NCBI RefSeq assembly: GCF_001428605.1
Contig: NZ_LMID01000001.1
Location: forward strand, 434,001-498,000
Reading direction: 5' to 3'
Origin: Sphingomonas sp. Root720
GTDB lineage: Bacteria; Pseudomonadota; Alphaproteobacteria; Sphingomonadales; Sphingomonadaceae
DNA length: 64,000 nucleotides
The position numbers were made by a program, and so were the translations under genes. Under the pieces are notes generated by a model. That model made no database searches and had not been told where the DNA came from. It saw only the letters and a list, made by a program, of their open reading frames with translations. Positions 17,184-26,089 of this stretch are shown here, piece after piece. How positions within the stretch are numbered: position 1 is the stretch's first letter; every line of letters begins with the position of its first letter.

Positions 17184-18179
17184 ATGTACACGACGGAACT
17201 CGACAAGACGGCCACTGCCCCCACGCCGATCGGCGGCGAGGACCCTGCGCTGATCGCGGCCTTCGAGGCGCGCGTCGCGGCCGACGAATTCATCGAGCCG
17301 AAGGACTGGATGCCCGAGGCCTATCGGCGGACGTTGACCCGCCAGATTTCCCAGCACGCGCATAGCGAGATCGTCGGCATGCTGCCCGAGGGCAACTGGC
17401 TGACCCGCGCGCCGAGCCTGAAGCGCAAGGCGATCCTCCTCGCCAAGATCCAGGACGAGGGCGGCCACGGCCTCTATCTTTACTGCGCGGCGGAGACGCT
17501 GGGCACGAGCCGCCAGCAGATGATCGAGGCGCTCCACAGCGGTCGCGCCAAATATTCGACCATCTTCAACTATCCGACGCTCAACTGGGCGGACATCGGT
17601 GCGGTCGGCTGGCTGGTCGACGGTGCCGCGATCATGAACCAGGTGCCGCTGCAGCGGACCAGCTACGGCCCTTATGCCCGGGCGATGGTCCGCGTCTGCA
17701 AGGAAGAGAGCTTCCACCAGCGGCAGGGCTTCGACATCATGCTGACGATGGCCAACGGCTCGCCCGAGCAGAAGGCGATGGCGCAGGACGCGCTGAACCG
17801 CTGGTGGTGGCCGTCGCTGATGATGTTCGGCCCGTCCGACGACAATTCGCCGAACACGGCGCAGTCGATCCGCTGGCGCATCAAGCGCGAGACCAACGAC
17901 GAGCTGCGCCAGAAGTTCGTCGACGCCACCGTGCCGCAGGCCGAACTGCTCGGCCTGACCATCCCCGATCCCGACCTGAAGTGGAACGAGGAGCGCGGCC
18001 ATTATGATTTCGGCGCGATCGAGTGGGACGAGTTCTACGCCGTCGTGCGCGGCGAGGGAGCGACCGCCAAGGAGCGCCTGAAGGCGCGTCGTGCCGCCTG
18101 GGACGACGGTGCGTGGGTGCGCGCCGCGGCCGATGCCCATGAAGCGAAGCGTGCCGCCCGCTCGGCCGTCGCGGCCTAA
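17184..18179 (+). CDS. paaA: Phenylacetyl-CoA 1,2-epoxidase catalytic subunit PaaA
   Basis: A 331-residue bacterial multicomponent di-iron oxygenase subunit. Iron ligands are visible in [13 protein letters not shown] (residues 89-101) and [12 protein letters not shown] (about 171-182). PaaA with PaaC and PaaB forms the epoxidase that attacks the ring of phenylacetyl-CoA using electrons from PaaE. The start ATG follows AAGGAG. It leads the tight run paaABCDEF and has its own promoter, with an operator directly upstream. Confidence 0.95.
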   Translation: MYTTELDKTATAPTPIGGEDPALIAAFEARVAADEFIEPKDWMPEAYRRTLTRQISQHAHSEIVGMLPEGNWLTRAPSLKRKAILLAKIQDEGGHGLYLYCAAETLGTSRQQMIEALHSGRAKYSTIFNYPTLNWADIGAVGWLVDGAAIMNQVPLQRTSYGPYARAMVRVCKEESFHQRQGFDIMLTMANGSPEQKAMAQDALNRWWWPSLMMFGPSDDNSPNTAQSIRWRIKRETNDELRQKFVDATVPQAELLGLTIPDPDLKWNEERGHYDFGAIEWDEFYAVVRGEGATAKERLKARRAAWDDGAWVRAAADAHEAKRAARSAVAA

Positions 18180-18194
18180 GGAAGGATAGAGAAG

Positions 18195-18479
18195 ATGAGC
18201 AAGGATTGGCCACTTTGGGAAGTGTTCGTCCGCGCGCGCGGCGGGCTCGATCATCGTCATGCGGGTTCGGTCCACGCGCCGGATGCGGAGATGGCACTGC
18301 GCCATGCGCGCGATACCTATACGCGACGGATGGAGGGCGTGAGCCTGTGGGTCGTCAAGTCGACCGACATCGCCGCGTCCGACCCCGACCAGGCGGGCGA
18401 GCTGTTCGAGCCGGCGGCGACCAAGATCTATCGCCATCCGACCTTCTACGAACTGCCCGACGCCATAAAGCACATGTGA
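18195..18479 (+). CDS. paaB: Phenylacetyl-CoA epoxidase subunit PaaB
   Basis: A 94-residue subunit beginning WPLWEVFVRARGGLDHRHAG, the typical PaaB start, followed by APDAEMALRHARDTYTRR and SLWVVKSTDI. PaaB links the PaaAC heterodimers of the epoxidase complex and has no active site of its own. The spacing of 15 bases to paaA and 7 bases to paaC indicates one transcript. Confidence 0.95.
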   Translation: MSKDWPLWEVFVRARGGLDHRHAGSVHAPDAEMALRHARDTYTRRMEGVSLWVVKSTDIAASDPDQAGELFEPAATKIYRHPTFYELPDAIKHM

Positions 18480-18486
18480 GGCAGCG

Positions 18487-19239
18487 ATGAGCGACATTCT
18501 CTTCCGAAGCCTGCTCGAGCTGGGCGACGACAGCCTGATCCTCGGGCAGCGCCTCTGCGAATGGTGCGGCAAGGCTCCCTCGGTCGAAGTCGACCTGAGC
18601 CTGTCGAACCTCGGGCTCGACCTCATCGGTCAGGCGACCCTGTTCCTCAACTATGCCGGCGAGGTCGAGGGCAAGGGCCGCGACGGCGACCGCCTCGCCT
18701 TCCATCGCGGCGGCGAGCAGTTCCGCAACAGCCTGCTGGTCGAACAGCCGAACGGCGACTTCGGCCAGACCATGGCACGCCAGTTCCTCTTCTCGACCTA
18801 TCAGCTCGCCCTGTTCGAACAGCTCGTGAAGTCGACCGATCCGCGCATCGCCGAGATCGCCGCCAAGGCGGTCAAGGAAGTGCGCTACCATGCCGACATC
18901 GCGGCCGACTGGGTGATCCGTCTCGGCGACGGCACCGAGGAAAGCCATGAGCGCATGGTCGAGGGCTTCGACTGGTTCTGGCGGTTCATCGACGACATGT
19001 TCGCGATGGACGACGATCAGCGCGCTTTGGTCGACCAGGGCATCCTCGCCGACAAGGCGGCGCTGCGCCCGGCGTTCGACGCCCATGTCGCCGCCGTGCT
19101 CGCCGAGGCCACCCTGCCCGCCGCACCCACCGTATGGCAGGTCGGCTCGGGCCGCCAGGGCCGGCACAGCGAGCATCTGTCGCACCTGCTCGCCGAGATG
19201 CAGCAGCTGCCGCGCGCCCATCCGGAAGCTACCTGGTAA
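18487..19239 (+). CDS. paaC: Phenylacetyl-CoA epoxidase structural subunit PaaC
   Basis: A 250-residue ferritin-like helical protein homologous to PaaA. It shows LGDDSLILGQRLCEWCGKAP near the N-terminus, DLIGQATLFLNYAGEVEGKG, and AVKEVRYHADIAADWVIRLGDG in the second half. PaaC is the non-catalytic partner of PaaA needed for complex stability and substrate placement. It is the usual 250 residues long and ends 4 bases before paaD. Confidence 0.94.
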   Translation: MSDILFRSLLELGDDSLILGQRLCEWCGKAPSVEVDLSLSNLGLDLIGQATLFLNYAGEVEGKGRDGDRLAFHRGGEQFRNSLLVEQPNGDFGQTMARQFLFSTYQLALFEQLVKSTDPRIAEIAAKAVKEVRYHADIAADWVIRLGDGTEESHERMVEGFDWFWRFIDDMFAMDDDQRALVDQGILADKAALRPAFDAHVAAVLAEATLPAAPTVWQVGSGRQGRHSEHLSHLLAEMQQLPRAHPEATW

Positions 19240-19243
19240 GATC

Positions 19244-19753
19244 ATGTCCACCGGAGCAGCCCTGTCGGAAAAAGCGCTGCGGGACCGGATCGACACGGTG
19301 CTCGCCGAGGTGCCCGATCCCGAGATCCCGGCCGTGTCGGTCGTCGATCTGGGCATCGTGCGCGGCGTGGAGTCCGAGGGAGCGGGCGGGCCGAGCGTGA
19401 TCATCACGCCGACCTATACCGGTTGCCCGGCGACGATCGCGATCGAGCTGGCGATCCGCGTCGCGCTCGACGAGGCGGGGCTGGCGGATGTCGGCATCAA
19501 GACGGTTCTGTCGCCGCCGTGGAGCACCGACATGATCAGCGATGCCGGGCGCGACAAGCTGCGCGCCTATGGCATCGCGCCGCCGCCGAAGGGCGCCGAA
19601 GGGCGCTCCTTGCGCGGGACGGACATCGTCGAATGCCCACAATGTGGATCGACCCGCACGCATGAGGTGAGTCGCTTCGGCTCCACCCCCTGCAAGGCGC
19701 TCTGGCAATGTTCCGACTGCCATGAGCCGTTCGACCGGTTCAAATGTCACTGA
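19244..19753 (+). CDS. paaD: Phenylacetyl-CoA epoxidase maturation protein PaaD
   Basis: A 169-residue MIP18/DUF59-type protein. The N-terminal part has DPEIPAVSVVDLGIVR and the TYTGCPAT loop with a conserved Cys. The C-terminal 35 residues form a metal-binding knuckle, CPQCGS...CKALWQCSDCHEPF...CH. PaaD is thought to help insert or repair the metal cofactors of the epoxidase or PaaE. The start ATG lies 4 bases after the paaC stop; longer frames to the left lie within paaC. Confidence 0.92.
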   Translation: MSTGAALSEKALRDRIDTVLAEVPDPEIPAVSVVDLGIVRGVESEGAGGPSVIITPTYTGCPATIAIELAIRVALDEAGLADVGIKTVLSPPWSTDMISDAGRDKLRAYGIAPPPKGAEGRSLRGTDIVECPQCGSTRTHEVSRFGSTPCKALWQCSDCHEPFDRFKCH

Positions 19754-19815
19754 AGTCTATGGGTCGGCCGGCGCGCCCGAAGCGCGGCCTCACCCGGGGG
19801 AAAAGGAAGTAGATC

Positions 19816-20892
19816 ATGTCCAGCGGCTTTCACGCCCTCCAGATCGCCGAGGTCCGGCGCGAGATCGACGACGCGGTCTCGCTGCGCTTCACCGTGCCGG
19901 AGGAACTGCGCGACGCCTTCCGCTTCACCCCCGGCCAGCACCTGACGCTGCGCACCGACATGGACGGCGAGGATCTTCGCCGCAACTATTCGATCTGCGC
20001 CGCACCGCATGAGGGCGAGCTGCGGGTCGCGATCAAGCAGGTCAACGGCGGCCGCTTCTCGACCTGGGCGAACAAGGCGCTCGCCGCCGGCCAGACGATG
20101 GAGGTCATGCCCCCGCACGGCAGCTTCACCTGGACCTTCGATCCCGATCGCCAGGCGGTCTATGCGGGCTTTGCCGGCGGATCGGGGATCACGCCGATCC
20201 TCTCGCTGCTCAAGACCGCGCTGCGCGAGGAGCCCAAGAGCCGCTTCGTGCTGTTCTACGGCAACCGGGCGAGCGGCAGCATCATGTTCCTCGAAGAGAT
20301 AGCGGCGATGAAGAACCGCTTCCTCGGCCGCCTCGAGGTCTATCATTTCCTCGAGGACGAGGAAGACGACATCACCCTGTTCAACGGCCGGCTCGACACC
20401 GCCAAGACCGCCGAGATCTTCGGCCCGCTGATCGATCCCTCGAGCATTGACGCGGCCTTCATCTGCGGGCCTGGGCCGATGATGGACGCGGTCGAGGCGG
20501 GCCTGAAGAAAGCCGGCGTTCCCGGCGACCGCATCCTGATCGAGCGCTTCACCGTCGGTGAGATGACCGGCGAACAGCTTGCCGCCGCCCGCGAACTGGA
20601 GCGCAAGGCCGAGGGCCTCAAGGTCAAGCTGACCCTCGACGGCCGCCGCCGCACCGTCACCTTCGACGCCGAAAAGGGCTCGATTCTCGAAAATGCCCGC
20701 GCCGCCGGCATGCCCGCCCCCTTCGCCTGCAAGGCTGGCGTCTGTGCCACCTGCCGTGCAAAGGTGGTGTCGGGAGAAGTGACGATGAAGCAGAATTACG
20801 GCCTCGCGCCCGAGGAAGTTGCGGCGGGCTACGTGCTCACCTGCCAGGCGGTACCGCTGACCGACGACGTCGAGCTCAATTTCGATGCCTGA
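19816..20892 (+). CDS. paaE: Phenylacetyl-CoA epoxidase reductase PaaE
   Basis: A 358-residue ferredoxin-NADP reductase type protein fused to a C-terminal plant-type [2Fe-2S] domain. FAD binding is shown by RRNYSICAAP near residue 56, NADPH binding by GFAGGSGITPILSLL near 117-131, and the cluster by C-x4-C-x2-C in CKAGVCATCRAKV with a fourth Cys in VLTCQAV. It passes electrons from NADPH to PaaA. The gene starts 62 bases after paaD and overlaps paaF. Confidence 0.94.
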   Translation: MSSGFHALQIAEVRREIDDAVSLRFTVPEELRDAFRFTPGQHLTLRTDMDGEDLRRNYSICAAPHEGELRVAIKQVNGGRFSTWANKALAAGQTMEVMPPHGSFTWTFDPDRQAVYAGFAGGSGITPILSLLKTALREEPKSRFVLFYGNRASGSIMFLEEIAAMKNRFLGRLEVYHFLEDEEDDITLFNGRLDTAKTAEIFGPLIDPSSIDAAFICGPGPMMDAVEAGLKKAGVPGDRILIERFTVGEMTGEQLAAARELERKAEGLKVKLTLDGRRRTVTFDAEKGSILENARAAGMPAPFACKAGVCATCRAKVVSGEVTMKQNYGLAPEEVAAGYVLTCQAVPLTDDVELNFDA

Positions 20893-21664
20893 GCCGCAGG
20901 ACCTGATCGCCGAGCGCCCCGCCGAGGGCGTCCTGCTCCTCCGCCTCAACCGCCCCGAGCGGCGCAACGCACTGGCGACGCCGCTGCTCTGCGCGCTCGC
21001 CGAGGCGATCGAGGCCGCCGACGGCGACGACGCGGTGCGCCTAGTGGTTCTCACCGGCAGCGACAAGGTCTTCGCGGCTGGCGCCGACATCAACGAACTG
21101 GCGGTGAGCGGCCCCGACGATCCGATCGACACGCCCCGCTTCCGCGCCTGGGCGGCGATCCGCGCCTTCACCAAGCCGCTGATCGCCGCGGTCGAAGGCT
21201 GGTGCCTCGGCGCCGGGGCCGAGTTGATGATGTGCACCGACATCGTCGTCGCCGGCAAGGGCGCGAAGATCGGTCTGCCCGAGACCAATCTCGGCATCAT
21301 TCCAGGTGCCGGGGGCACCGCCACCCTGCCCCGCCGCGTCGGTCAGGCGCGGGCGCTCGACATGGTGCTGACGGGCGAACCCATCGGGGCGGAGCAGGCG
21401 CAGGCGATCGGCCTGATCGCGCGGCTCGCCGAGCAGGGCGAGGCGCTTGCCGACGCGCTGGCACTGGCCGAAAAGCTGGCCGCCCGCGCGCCGCTCGCCC
21501 TGCGCGCCGCGAAGTCCAGTATCCGAGCGGCGGCAGATCTCGACGAGGATGCCCATCTGCGTGCCGAACGCGTCCACTTCATCCGGCTGCTCGGCACCGC
21601 GGACAAGGCCGAGGGCATCGCCGCCTTCCAGGAAAAGCGCGCGCCCGTCTGGCAAGGGCGTTAG
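20885..21664 (+). CDS. paaF: 2,3-dehydroadipyl-CoA hydratase PaaF
   Basis: A 259-residue crotonase-family hydratase. RPERRNAL and FAAGADINEL (near residues 59-68) give the first oxyanion-hole part, and EGWCLGAGAELMMCTD the second; glutamate occurs in GLPETNLGIIPGAGG, as expected for true hydratases. It hydrates 2,3-dehydroadipyl-CoA in the beta-oxidation-like tail of the pathway. It overlaps paaE by 8 bases and is the last gene of the plus-strand paa operon. Confidence 0.88.
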   Translation: MPEPQDLIAERPAEGVLLLRLNRPERRNALATPLLCALAEAIEAADGDDAVRLVVLTGSDKVFAAGADINELAVSGPDDPIDTPRFRAWAAIRAFTKPLIAAVEGWCLGAGAELMMCTDIVVAGKGAKIGLPETNLGIIPGAGGTATLPRRVGQARALDMVLTGEPIGAEQAQAIGLIARLAEQGEALADALALAEKLAARAPLALRAAKSSIRAAADLDEDAHLRAERVHFIRLLGTADKAEGIAAFQEKRAPVWQGR

Positions 21665-21675
21665 GCCGACAAAGC

Positions 21676-21709
21676 CCGTTCGTCCTTGGACTTCGCTCGG
21701 GGCGAACGG
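21676..21709. terminator. Hairpin between convergent paaF and paaR
   Basis: CCGTTCG (21676-21682) and CGAACGG (21703-21709) form a 7-bp stem with a 20-base loop between the convergent paaF and TetR genes. No T tract follows, so it is only a candidate bidirectional terminator. Confidence 0.35.
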
Positions 21710-21727
21710 TGCTGCTCCTGCGCGATC

Positions 21728-22306
21728 TCAGCCCGCGATCAGGTCGAAGGCCCGGTCGGCGATCGCCTCGGGCTTGAGCGGGCCGGCCGGATCGTACCAG
21801 TTGCCGGTCCAGTTGATCATGCCGAACAGCAACATCGTCCGCGCCCGCGCTTCGCCCTTGTCCTTGCCGAGCGCGGGATCGATCTCGACCAGCAGGCCCT
21901 GTACGGCATCGACGATGCGGCGCTGCTTGGCGATGATCGCCAGGCGGCGTTCGGGCGGCAGGTTGTCGAGTTCGTTCAGCAGAACCTTCTGCCGCGACGC
22001 CGCCCCCACATAATCGGACATGAACAGGCGAAGCAGGCGGTGCAGCCGGTCGCGCGCGGTGCCCTGCTCGGCCATCGCCGCCTCGACGCTCTCGACCAGC
22101 CCGTCGACATGCGAGGCCATGACCGCGTAGAGCACGTCCTCCTTCGACGGATAATAGTGGTAGAGCAACGACTTGGAAGTCCTGCAGGCCTTGGCGATGT
22201 CGGACACCGAGGCGCCCAGGAAGCCGCGCTCGGCAAACAGCTCCGCCGCCTTCTCGACAATCGCCTCGCGTCGTTCCTCGTAATCGGCCGCCTGCGTCCG
22301 CGCCAT
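21728..22306 (-). CDS. paaR: TetR-family regulator, probable PaaR
   Basis: A 192-residue TetR repressor. The N-terminal DNA-binding domain shows YEERREAIVEKAAELFAERGF and SVSDIAKACRTSKSLLYHYYPSKEDVL, with a longer variable ligand-binding domain after it. It converges with paaF and lies last in the minus-strand set aminotransferase-E1-E2-EthD-paaR. TetR-type PaaR proteins repress paa genes and respond to phenylacetyl-CoA. Two GACC...GTC sites at 13868 and 17131 are its likely targets. The 97-base gap upstream may hold a separate promoter. Confidence 0.8.
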   Translation of the reverse strand: MARTQAADYEERREAIVEKAAELFAERGFLGASVSDIAKACRTSKSLLYHYYPSKEDVLYAVMASHVDGLVESVEAAMAEQGTARDRLHRLLRLFMSDYVGAASRQKVLLNELDNLPPERRLAIIAKQRRIVDAVQGLLVEIDPALGKDKGEARARTMLLFGMINWTGNWYDPAGPLKPEAIADRAFDLIAG

Positions 22307-22403
22307 TATAGCCCCGTTACCACTCTCGATATGACAAAATGGACTAACGGGTGCTGGCGGCGCGTCAACCGCGCTGATGCGTCAGGCGTGCCGCCGGTCG
22401 AAA

Positions 22404-22706
22404 TCAATCTTCCTCGGCGACGACGAGGGTCACCAGGTGGCGGGCGAAGCCCATCAGGTCCTTGCCGGCGGCACGGTTCTCGGGCGATGCCATCGCCGCG
22501 TCGAAACATGCGCGATCCGGGAAGTGCATCTCCGCGATCAGGAAATAGGGAGCCTCCCCCATCGGCGATCCGGTGATCCGGTTGACGACCGCTTTCTGGA
22601 GATGCGGCGTCTTCGCCACCAGCGGCATGTGGACGTCGTGATAGTGCGACAGGAATGCCGCTTCATCCTCGGGCTGCTTGTACAAGGCGATCAGCTTGAC
22701 GGTCAT
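22404..22706 (-). CDS. EthD-like small protein
   Basis: A 100-residue ferredoxin-like-fold protein of the EthD/dimeric alpha-beta barrel type, opening MTVKLIALYKQPEDEAAF followed by HYHDVHMPLVAKTP. It has a typical R-x-T-G-S-P-x-G loop and a late FMD/HLVTLVVAEE strand. EthD relatives accompany oxygenases or polyketide cyclases; the role is unknown. It follows the E2 gene by 16 bases, so it is probably part of the aminotransferase-dehydrogenase operon. The ATG at 22706 fits GGAG upstream and the family's N-terminus. Confidence 0.7.
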   Translation of the reverse strand: MTVKLIALYKQPEDEAAFLSHYHDVHMPLVAKTPHLQKAVVNRITGSPMGEAPYFLIAEMHFPDRACFDAAMASPENRAAGKDLMGFARHLVTLVVAEED

Positions 22707-22722
22707 GGGAATCGGCTCTCCT

Positions 22723-23979
22723 TCAAAGCGGCCAGTTTTCCAATGTCTCGACAAAAGTCGAGAGCCAGCCGTTGGTTTGATGCCCGTCTACCACGCGGTG
22801 GTCGATCGTCAGAGAGACATAGGCGAGCGGACGGATCTGGATGGTGTCGACGCCGTCGACCTCGCGTACCACGACGCGCTTCTCGGTCTTGCCGATCCCC
22901 AGGATCGCGGATTGCGGCTGGCTGATGATGATCGGCGTCGCGAACAGCGATCCCGACACGCCGTGGTTGGAGATGGTGAAGGTGCCGCCGCGCATGTCGG
23001 CGGGGGTCAGCTTGTTGGCGCGGGCGCGCTCGACCATGTCGGTCAGCCGCCTGGCGATGCCGAGCAGCGACAGTTCCTGGCACTTCGCCACGACCGGCAC
23101 AACCAGTCCCTTGTCGCCCAGCGCGGTGCCGATACCGACATTGACGTCGTCGAAAATGTCGAGCCGGTCGTCGTACCAGCGGCTGTTGATCGCCGGGGCC
23201 GCCTTCATCGCCGCGACGCTGGCCGCGATGAAATAGGCCGTGAAGGTCAGGTTGGCGCCTTCCTGGGCGAAGGCGGCCTTGTGCTTGCGGCGGTGCGCCA
23301 TGATCGCGCTGAAGTCGCATTCGAACATCGCGGTGACGTGCGGCGCCACCGTCACGCTGTTGAGCATGTTCTGCGCGATCGCCAGGCGCATCCGGTCGTG
23401 CGGGATCGATCGCACGCCGCCGCTCGGCACAGGCACGTCCGACGGCGCCGCGACGGGGGCCGGCTTCGACGCGGCCATTGCCGCGACAGGGGCCGCGACG
23501 CGCTCGGCCACCGCCTTGTCGACATCGGCGCGGGTGATCCGCCCCGCCCTGCCCGTGCCGGTGATCGTCGCGGGATCGATATTATGGGTCTTCACCGCGC
23601 GCCGGACGGCGGGCGACAGCGCGAGCGCCATGCTCCCGGACGAAGGAGAGGATGCCGGAGCCGGAGCAGGCTCCGCCTCCCCAGGCGTGGCCCCGGCATC
23701 CCCGGCCGCGGCGGGAACCTCGACGGTTTCCGCCACGTCGCCACCGATCCGCAGACGGCCGAGCAAAGCGCCAGGCTCGGCCTCCGCGTCGGATTGCAGC
23801 AGGATCTCGGCGACCACGCCCGATGCCGGCGCGGGAACCTCCTGCGTCACCTTGTCGGTTTCGAGTTCGACCAGCGGGTCGTTTTCCTCGACCCGCTCGC
23901 CGACCTGCCGGAGCCAGCTCCGGACGATCGCCTTGGTGCCCTCCTGCTCGGCGGGCACGAATATGTCGATATAGCCCAT
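22723..23979 (-). CDS. 2-oxoacid dehydrogenase E2 (dihydrolipoamide acyltransferase)
   Basis: A 418-residue E2 with one lipoyl domain (lipoylated Lys43 in ELETDKVTQE), an Ala/Pro-rich linker, a peripheral subunit-binding domain (SPAVRRAVKTHNIDPATITGTG, about 125-165) and a catalytic domain ending in DHRVVDG with His394 and Asp398. It transfers the acyl group from lipoamide to CoA. The E1 stop is 10 bases upstream. The complex E3 (lipoamide dehydrogenase) is not encoded here. The substrate may be branched-chain 2-oxoacids or, given the neighbours, phenylpyruvate. Confidence 0.88.
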   Translation of the reverse strand: MGYIDIFVPAEQEGTKAIVRSWLRQVGERVEENDPLVELETDKVTQEVPAPASGVVAEILLQSDAEAEPGALLGRLRIGGDVAETVEVPAAAGDAGATPGEAEPAPAPASSPSSGSMALALSPAVRRAVKTHNIDPATITGTGRAGRITRADVDKAVAERVAAPVAAMAASKPAPVAAPSDVPVPSGGVRSIPHDRMRLAIAQNMLNSVTVAPHVTAMFECDFSAIMAHRRKHKAAFAQEGANLTFTAYFIAASVAAMKAAPAINSRWYDDRLDIFDDVNVGIGTALGDKGLVVPVVAKCQELSLLGIARRLTDMVERARANKLTPADMRGGTFTISNHGVSGSLFATPIIISQPQSAILGIGKTEKRVVVREVDGVDTIQIRPLAYVSLTIDHRVVDGHQTNGWLSTFVETLENWPL

Positions 23980-23989
23980 GGTGCCCCCG

Positions 23990-26068
23990 TCAGAATGCAA
24001 TGAGTTCGTCGATCTTGGCGCGGATGCGCTCGACCGACGGCACCGCCCAATCGAGCAGCAGCGGATTATGCGGACTCGGGATGTCGGGCATGGTCACCCG
24101 CGCGACCGGCGCGTCGAGATCCATGAACGCCTCGTCCGCGACCACCGCCGCGATCTCGGCGCCGAAGCCGGCGGTCTGCAGATCCTCATGCACGATCAGG
24201 CAGCGGCGGGTGCGGCGGACCGAATCCAGCACCGCCTCGCGGTCCCACGGCATCAAGGTGCGCAGGTCGATGACGTCGGCGGAGACATGCGCGGCCGCAT
24301 CCTCGCAGCGCGGCACCATCGCGCCCCAGGTGACTATGGTGATGTCGCTGCCCTGGCGGGTCAGCTTCGCCTTGCCGAACGGCAGGACGAAATCATCCCC
24401 CGGATAGGGGCGACGCGCCCAGGCGAGGTCGAGCAGGTTGCGATGCTCGAAGAAGATCACCGGATCGTTGCCGCGCAGCGAGGCGCGCAGCAGGCCGACC
24501 GCGTCCTCGGCGTTCGACGGCACCGCGACCTTCCAGCCCGGATTGTGGACGAAGGCCACCTCGTTGGTCTGGCTGTGCCACGGGTCGCCGCACTTGAAGA
24601 AGCCGCCGGGGATGCGGACGACCATCGGCGCCGCGAAGCGGTTGTTGGTGCGCCAGCGCATCGTCCCGCAGTCGTTGATCTGCTCGGTCGCGGGCTCGGC
24701 ATATTTGCGGAACTGGATTTCCGGCACCGGCATCAGCCCGGCCAGCGCCATGCCGACCGCGCGGCCGATGATGCCCTCCTCCGACAGCGAGGTGTCGAAG
24801 ACACGGCTCGTGCCGTATTTCTCCTGAAGGCCCAGCGTCACCGCATGGACGCCGCCCTTGGGACCGATGTCCTCACCGAACAGCACGACCTTGTCGTTGA
24901 TCGACAGTTCGTGGTCGAGGGTGCGGCGGATCGCGGTCACCATGTTGATGCGCTGCCCCTCGGGCTTCGCTGCCTCGGTCGACGCGGGGGCGACATAGCC
25001 GTGCAGCGCCATCCCGCCCTCGGCTTGCAGTTCGCCCTCGAAGAACACGTTCTTCATCACGCTTTCGGGCAGCGAAACCGGGCGCGCCTTTGCTTCCTCG
25101 CAGGCGGCTTCGGCCGCGGCCTGCGCCTCGCCCTCGAGAGCCGTCCACTCATCCTCGCCAAGCACGGCGGGAACCAGGTAGGACTTCAGCTTGGGCAGCG
25201 GATCGCGCGCCCATTCGGCCTCGACGATATTGGCCGACTTGTAGGTCTGGGTGTCCTGGAAGCTGTGGCCCTGGAGCCGGGGCACGGTCAGGCGCAGCAT
25301 GGCCGGCGCCCGTTCGTCGCGGACATAGGCGGTCGCCTCGTCGACGAGGCGCGCGGCCTCGGCGGGATCGGTGCCGTCGCCGGAGAATATCTTCAGCCCC
25401 TGCCAGCTCGCCAGGTTGGCGGCGATGTTGCCGCCCGGCGTCTGGAAGGTCGACGGGACCGAGATGCCGAAGCCGTTGTCCTCGATGTAGAAGAGCATCG
25501 GCAGCGTCTGCGTCGTCGCGATCGTCAGCGCGGCCCAAAAACCGTTCGACGCGACCGATCCGTCGCCGCCCAGCACGACCGCGAGCGCCTTGTCATAGGC
25601 GGGGTCCTTTACGACCGTCCGGTAATATTCGATCGCCTGCGCCCAGCCGGCGGTCGGCGTGTACTGCGCACCGACTCCGCCGCACATCGGCAGGGCCGAG
25701 GCGCCGTTCGGATTGGGGAAGTTGAACACCACGCCGATGTCGCGGCCGTCCGAATAGCCGCCGGCACGCCCCATCGCCGAACCGAGCGCGTCGGCGACGT
25801 CGACGCCGAGCGCGAGCAGCAGCGGGCGCGAGCGATAATAGCCGCAGCTGGCGTCCTGCGGATTGTCGAGCCGGCAGCCGAGCAAGATCTGCCCCATGTC
25901 ATGGCCCCGCGCCGAGAATTGGTAGAGCACCTCCTTCTCCGGGACGAGGCGGGTTTCCTCCATCTTGTCGAGCGCGCGCGACAGATGGACGAGATAGGCG
26001 ACGCGCTTCCAGTCGACGGTATCGTCGGGCGCGTTGCGGAGCGGCGGCTGGATCGCGGCGGTGGCCAT
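23990..26068 (-). CDS. 2-oxoacid dehydrogenase E1, fused alpha-beta subunits
   Basis: A 692-residue fusion of the E1 alpha and beta chains of a branched-chain-type 2-oxoacid dehydrogenase. The alpha half (to about 340) holds the thiamine diphosphate motif GGDGSVASNGFW...IEDNGFG. The beta half begins near NMVTAIRRTLDHELSIND and contains VVLFGEDIGPKGGVHAVT and the QIND/GMR region. It decarboxylates a 2-oxoacid and acylates the E2 lipoyl group. The aromatic aminotransferase 21 bases upstream and paaR downstream make phenylpyruvate a strong candidate substrate, with phenylacetyl-CoA as product. This substrate is inferred. Confidence 0.85.
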   Translation of the reverse strand: MATAAIQPPLRNAPDDTVDWKRVAYLVHLSRALDKMEETRLVPEKEVLYQFSARGHDMGQILLGCRLDNPQDASCGYYRSRPLLLALGVDVADALGSAMGRAGGYSDGRDIGVVFNFPNPNGASALPMCGGVGAQYTPTAGWAQAIEYYRTVVKDPAYDKALAVVLGGDGSVASNGFWAALTIATTQTLPMLFYIEDNGFGISVPSTFQTPGGNIAANLASWQGLKIFSGDGTDPAEAARLVDEATAYVRDERAPAMLRLTVPRLQGHSFQDTQTYKSANIVEAEWARDPLPKLKSYLVPAVLGEDEWTALEGEAQAAAEAACEEAKARPVSLPESVMKNVFFEGELQAEGGMALHGYVAPASTEAAKPEGQRINMVTAIRRTLDHELSINDKVVLFGEDIGPKGGVHAVTLGLQEKYGTSRVFDTSLSEEGIIGRAVGMALAGLMPVPEIQFRKYAEPATEQINDCGTMRWRTNNRFAAPMVVRIPGGFFKCGDPWHSQTNEVAFVHNPGWKVAVPSNAEDAVGLLRASLRGNDPVIFFEHRNLLDLAWARRPYPGDDFVLPFGKAKLTRQGSDITIVTWGAMVPRCEDAAAHVSADVIDLRTLMPWDREAVLDSVRRTRRCLIVHEDLQTAGFGAEIAAVVADEAFMDLDAPVARVTMPDIPSPHNPLLLDWAVPSVERIRAKIDELIAF

Positions 26069-26089
26069 CGGGGAAACTCCGTCTATCGG

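Noticed and set aside
19816-20892. PaaE as the missing reductase for IacCD
   Set aside because: It is embedded in paaABCDEF and matches the epoxidase reductase; no evidence ties it to IacCD.
22723-26068. Pyruvate dehydrogenase as the identity of E1/E2
   Set aside because: The fused alpha-beta E1 of branched-chain type and the aminotransferase neighbour fit a branched-chain or aryl 2-oxoacid better than pyruvate.
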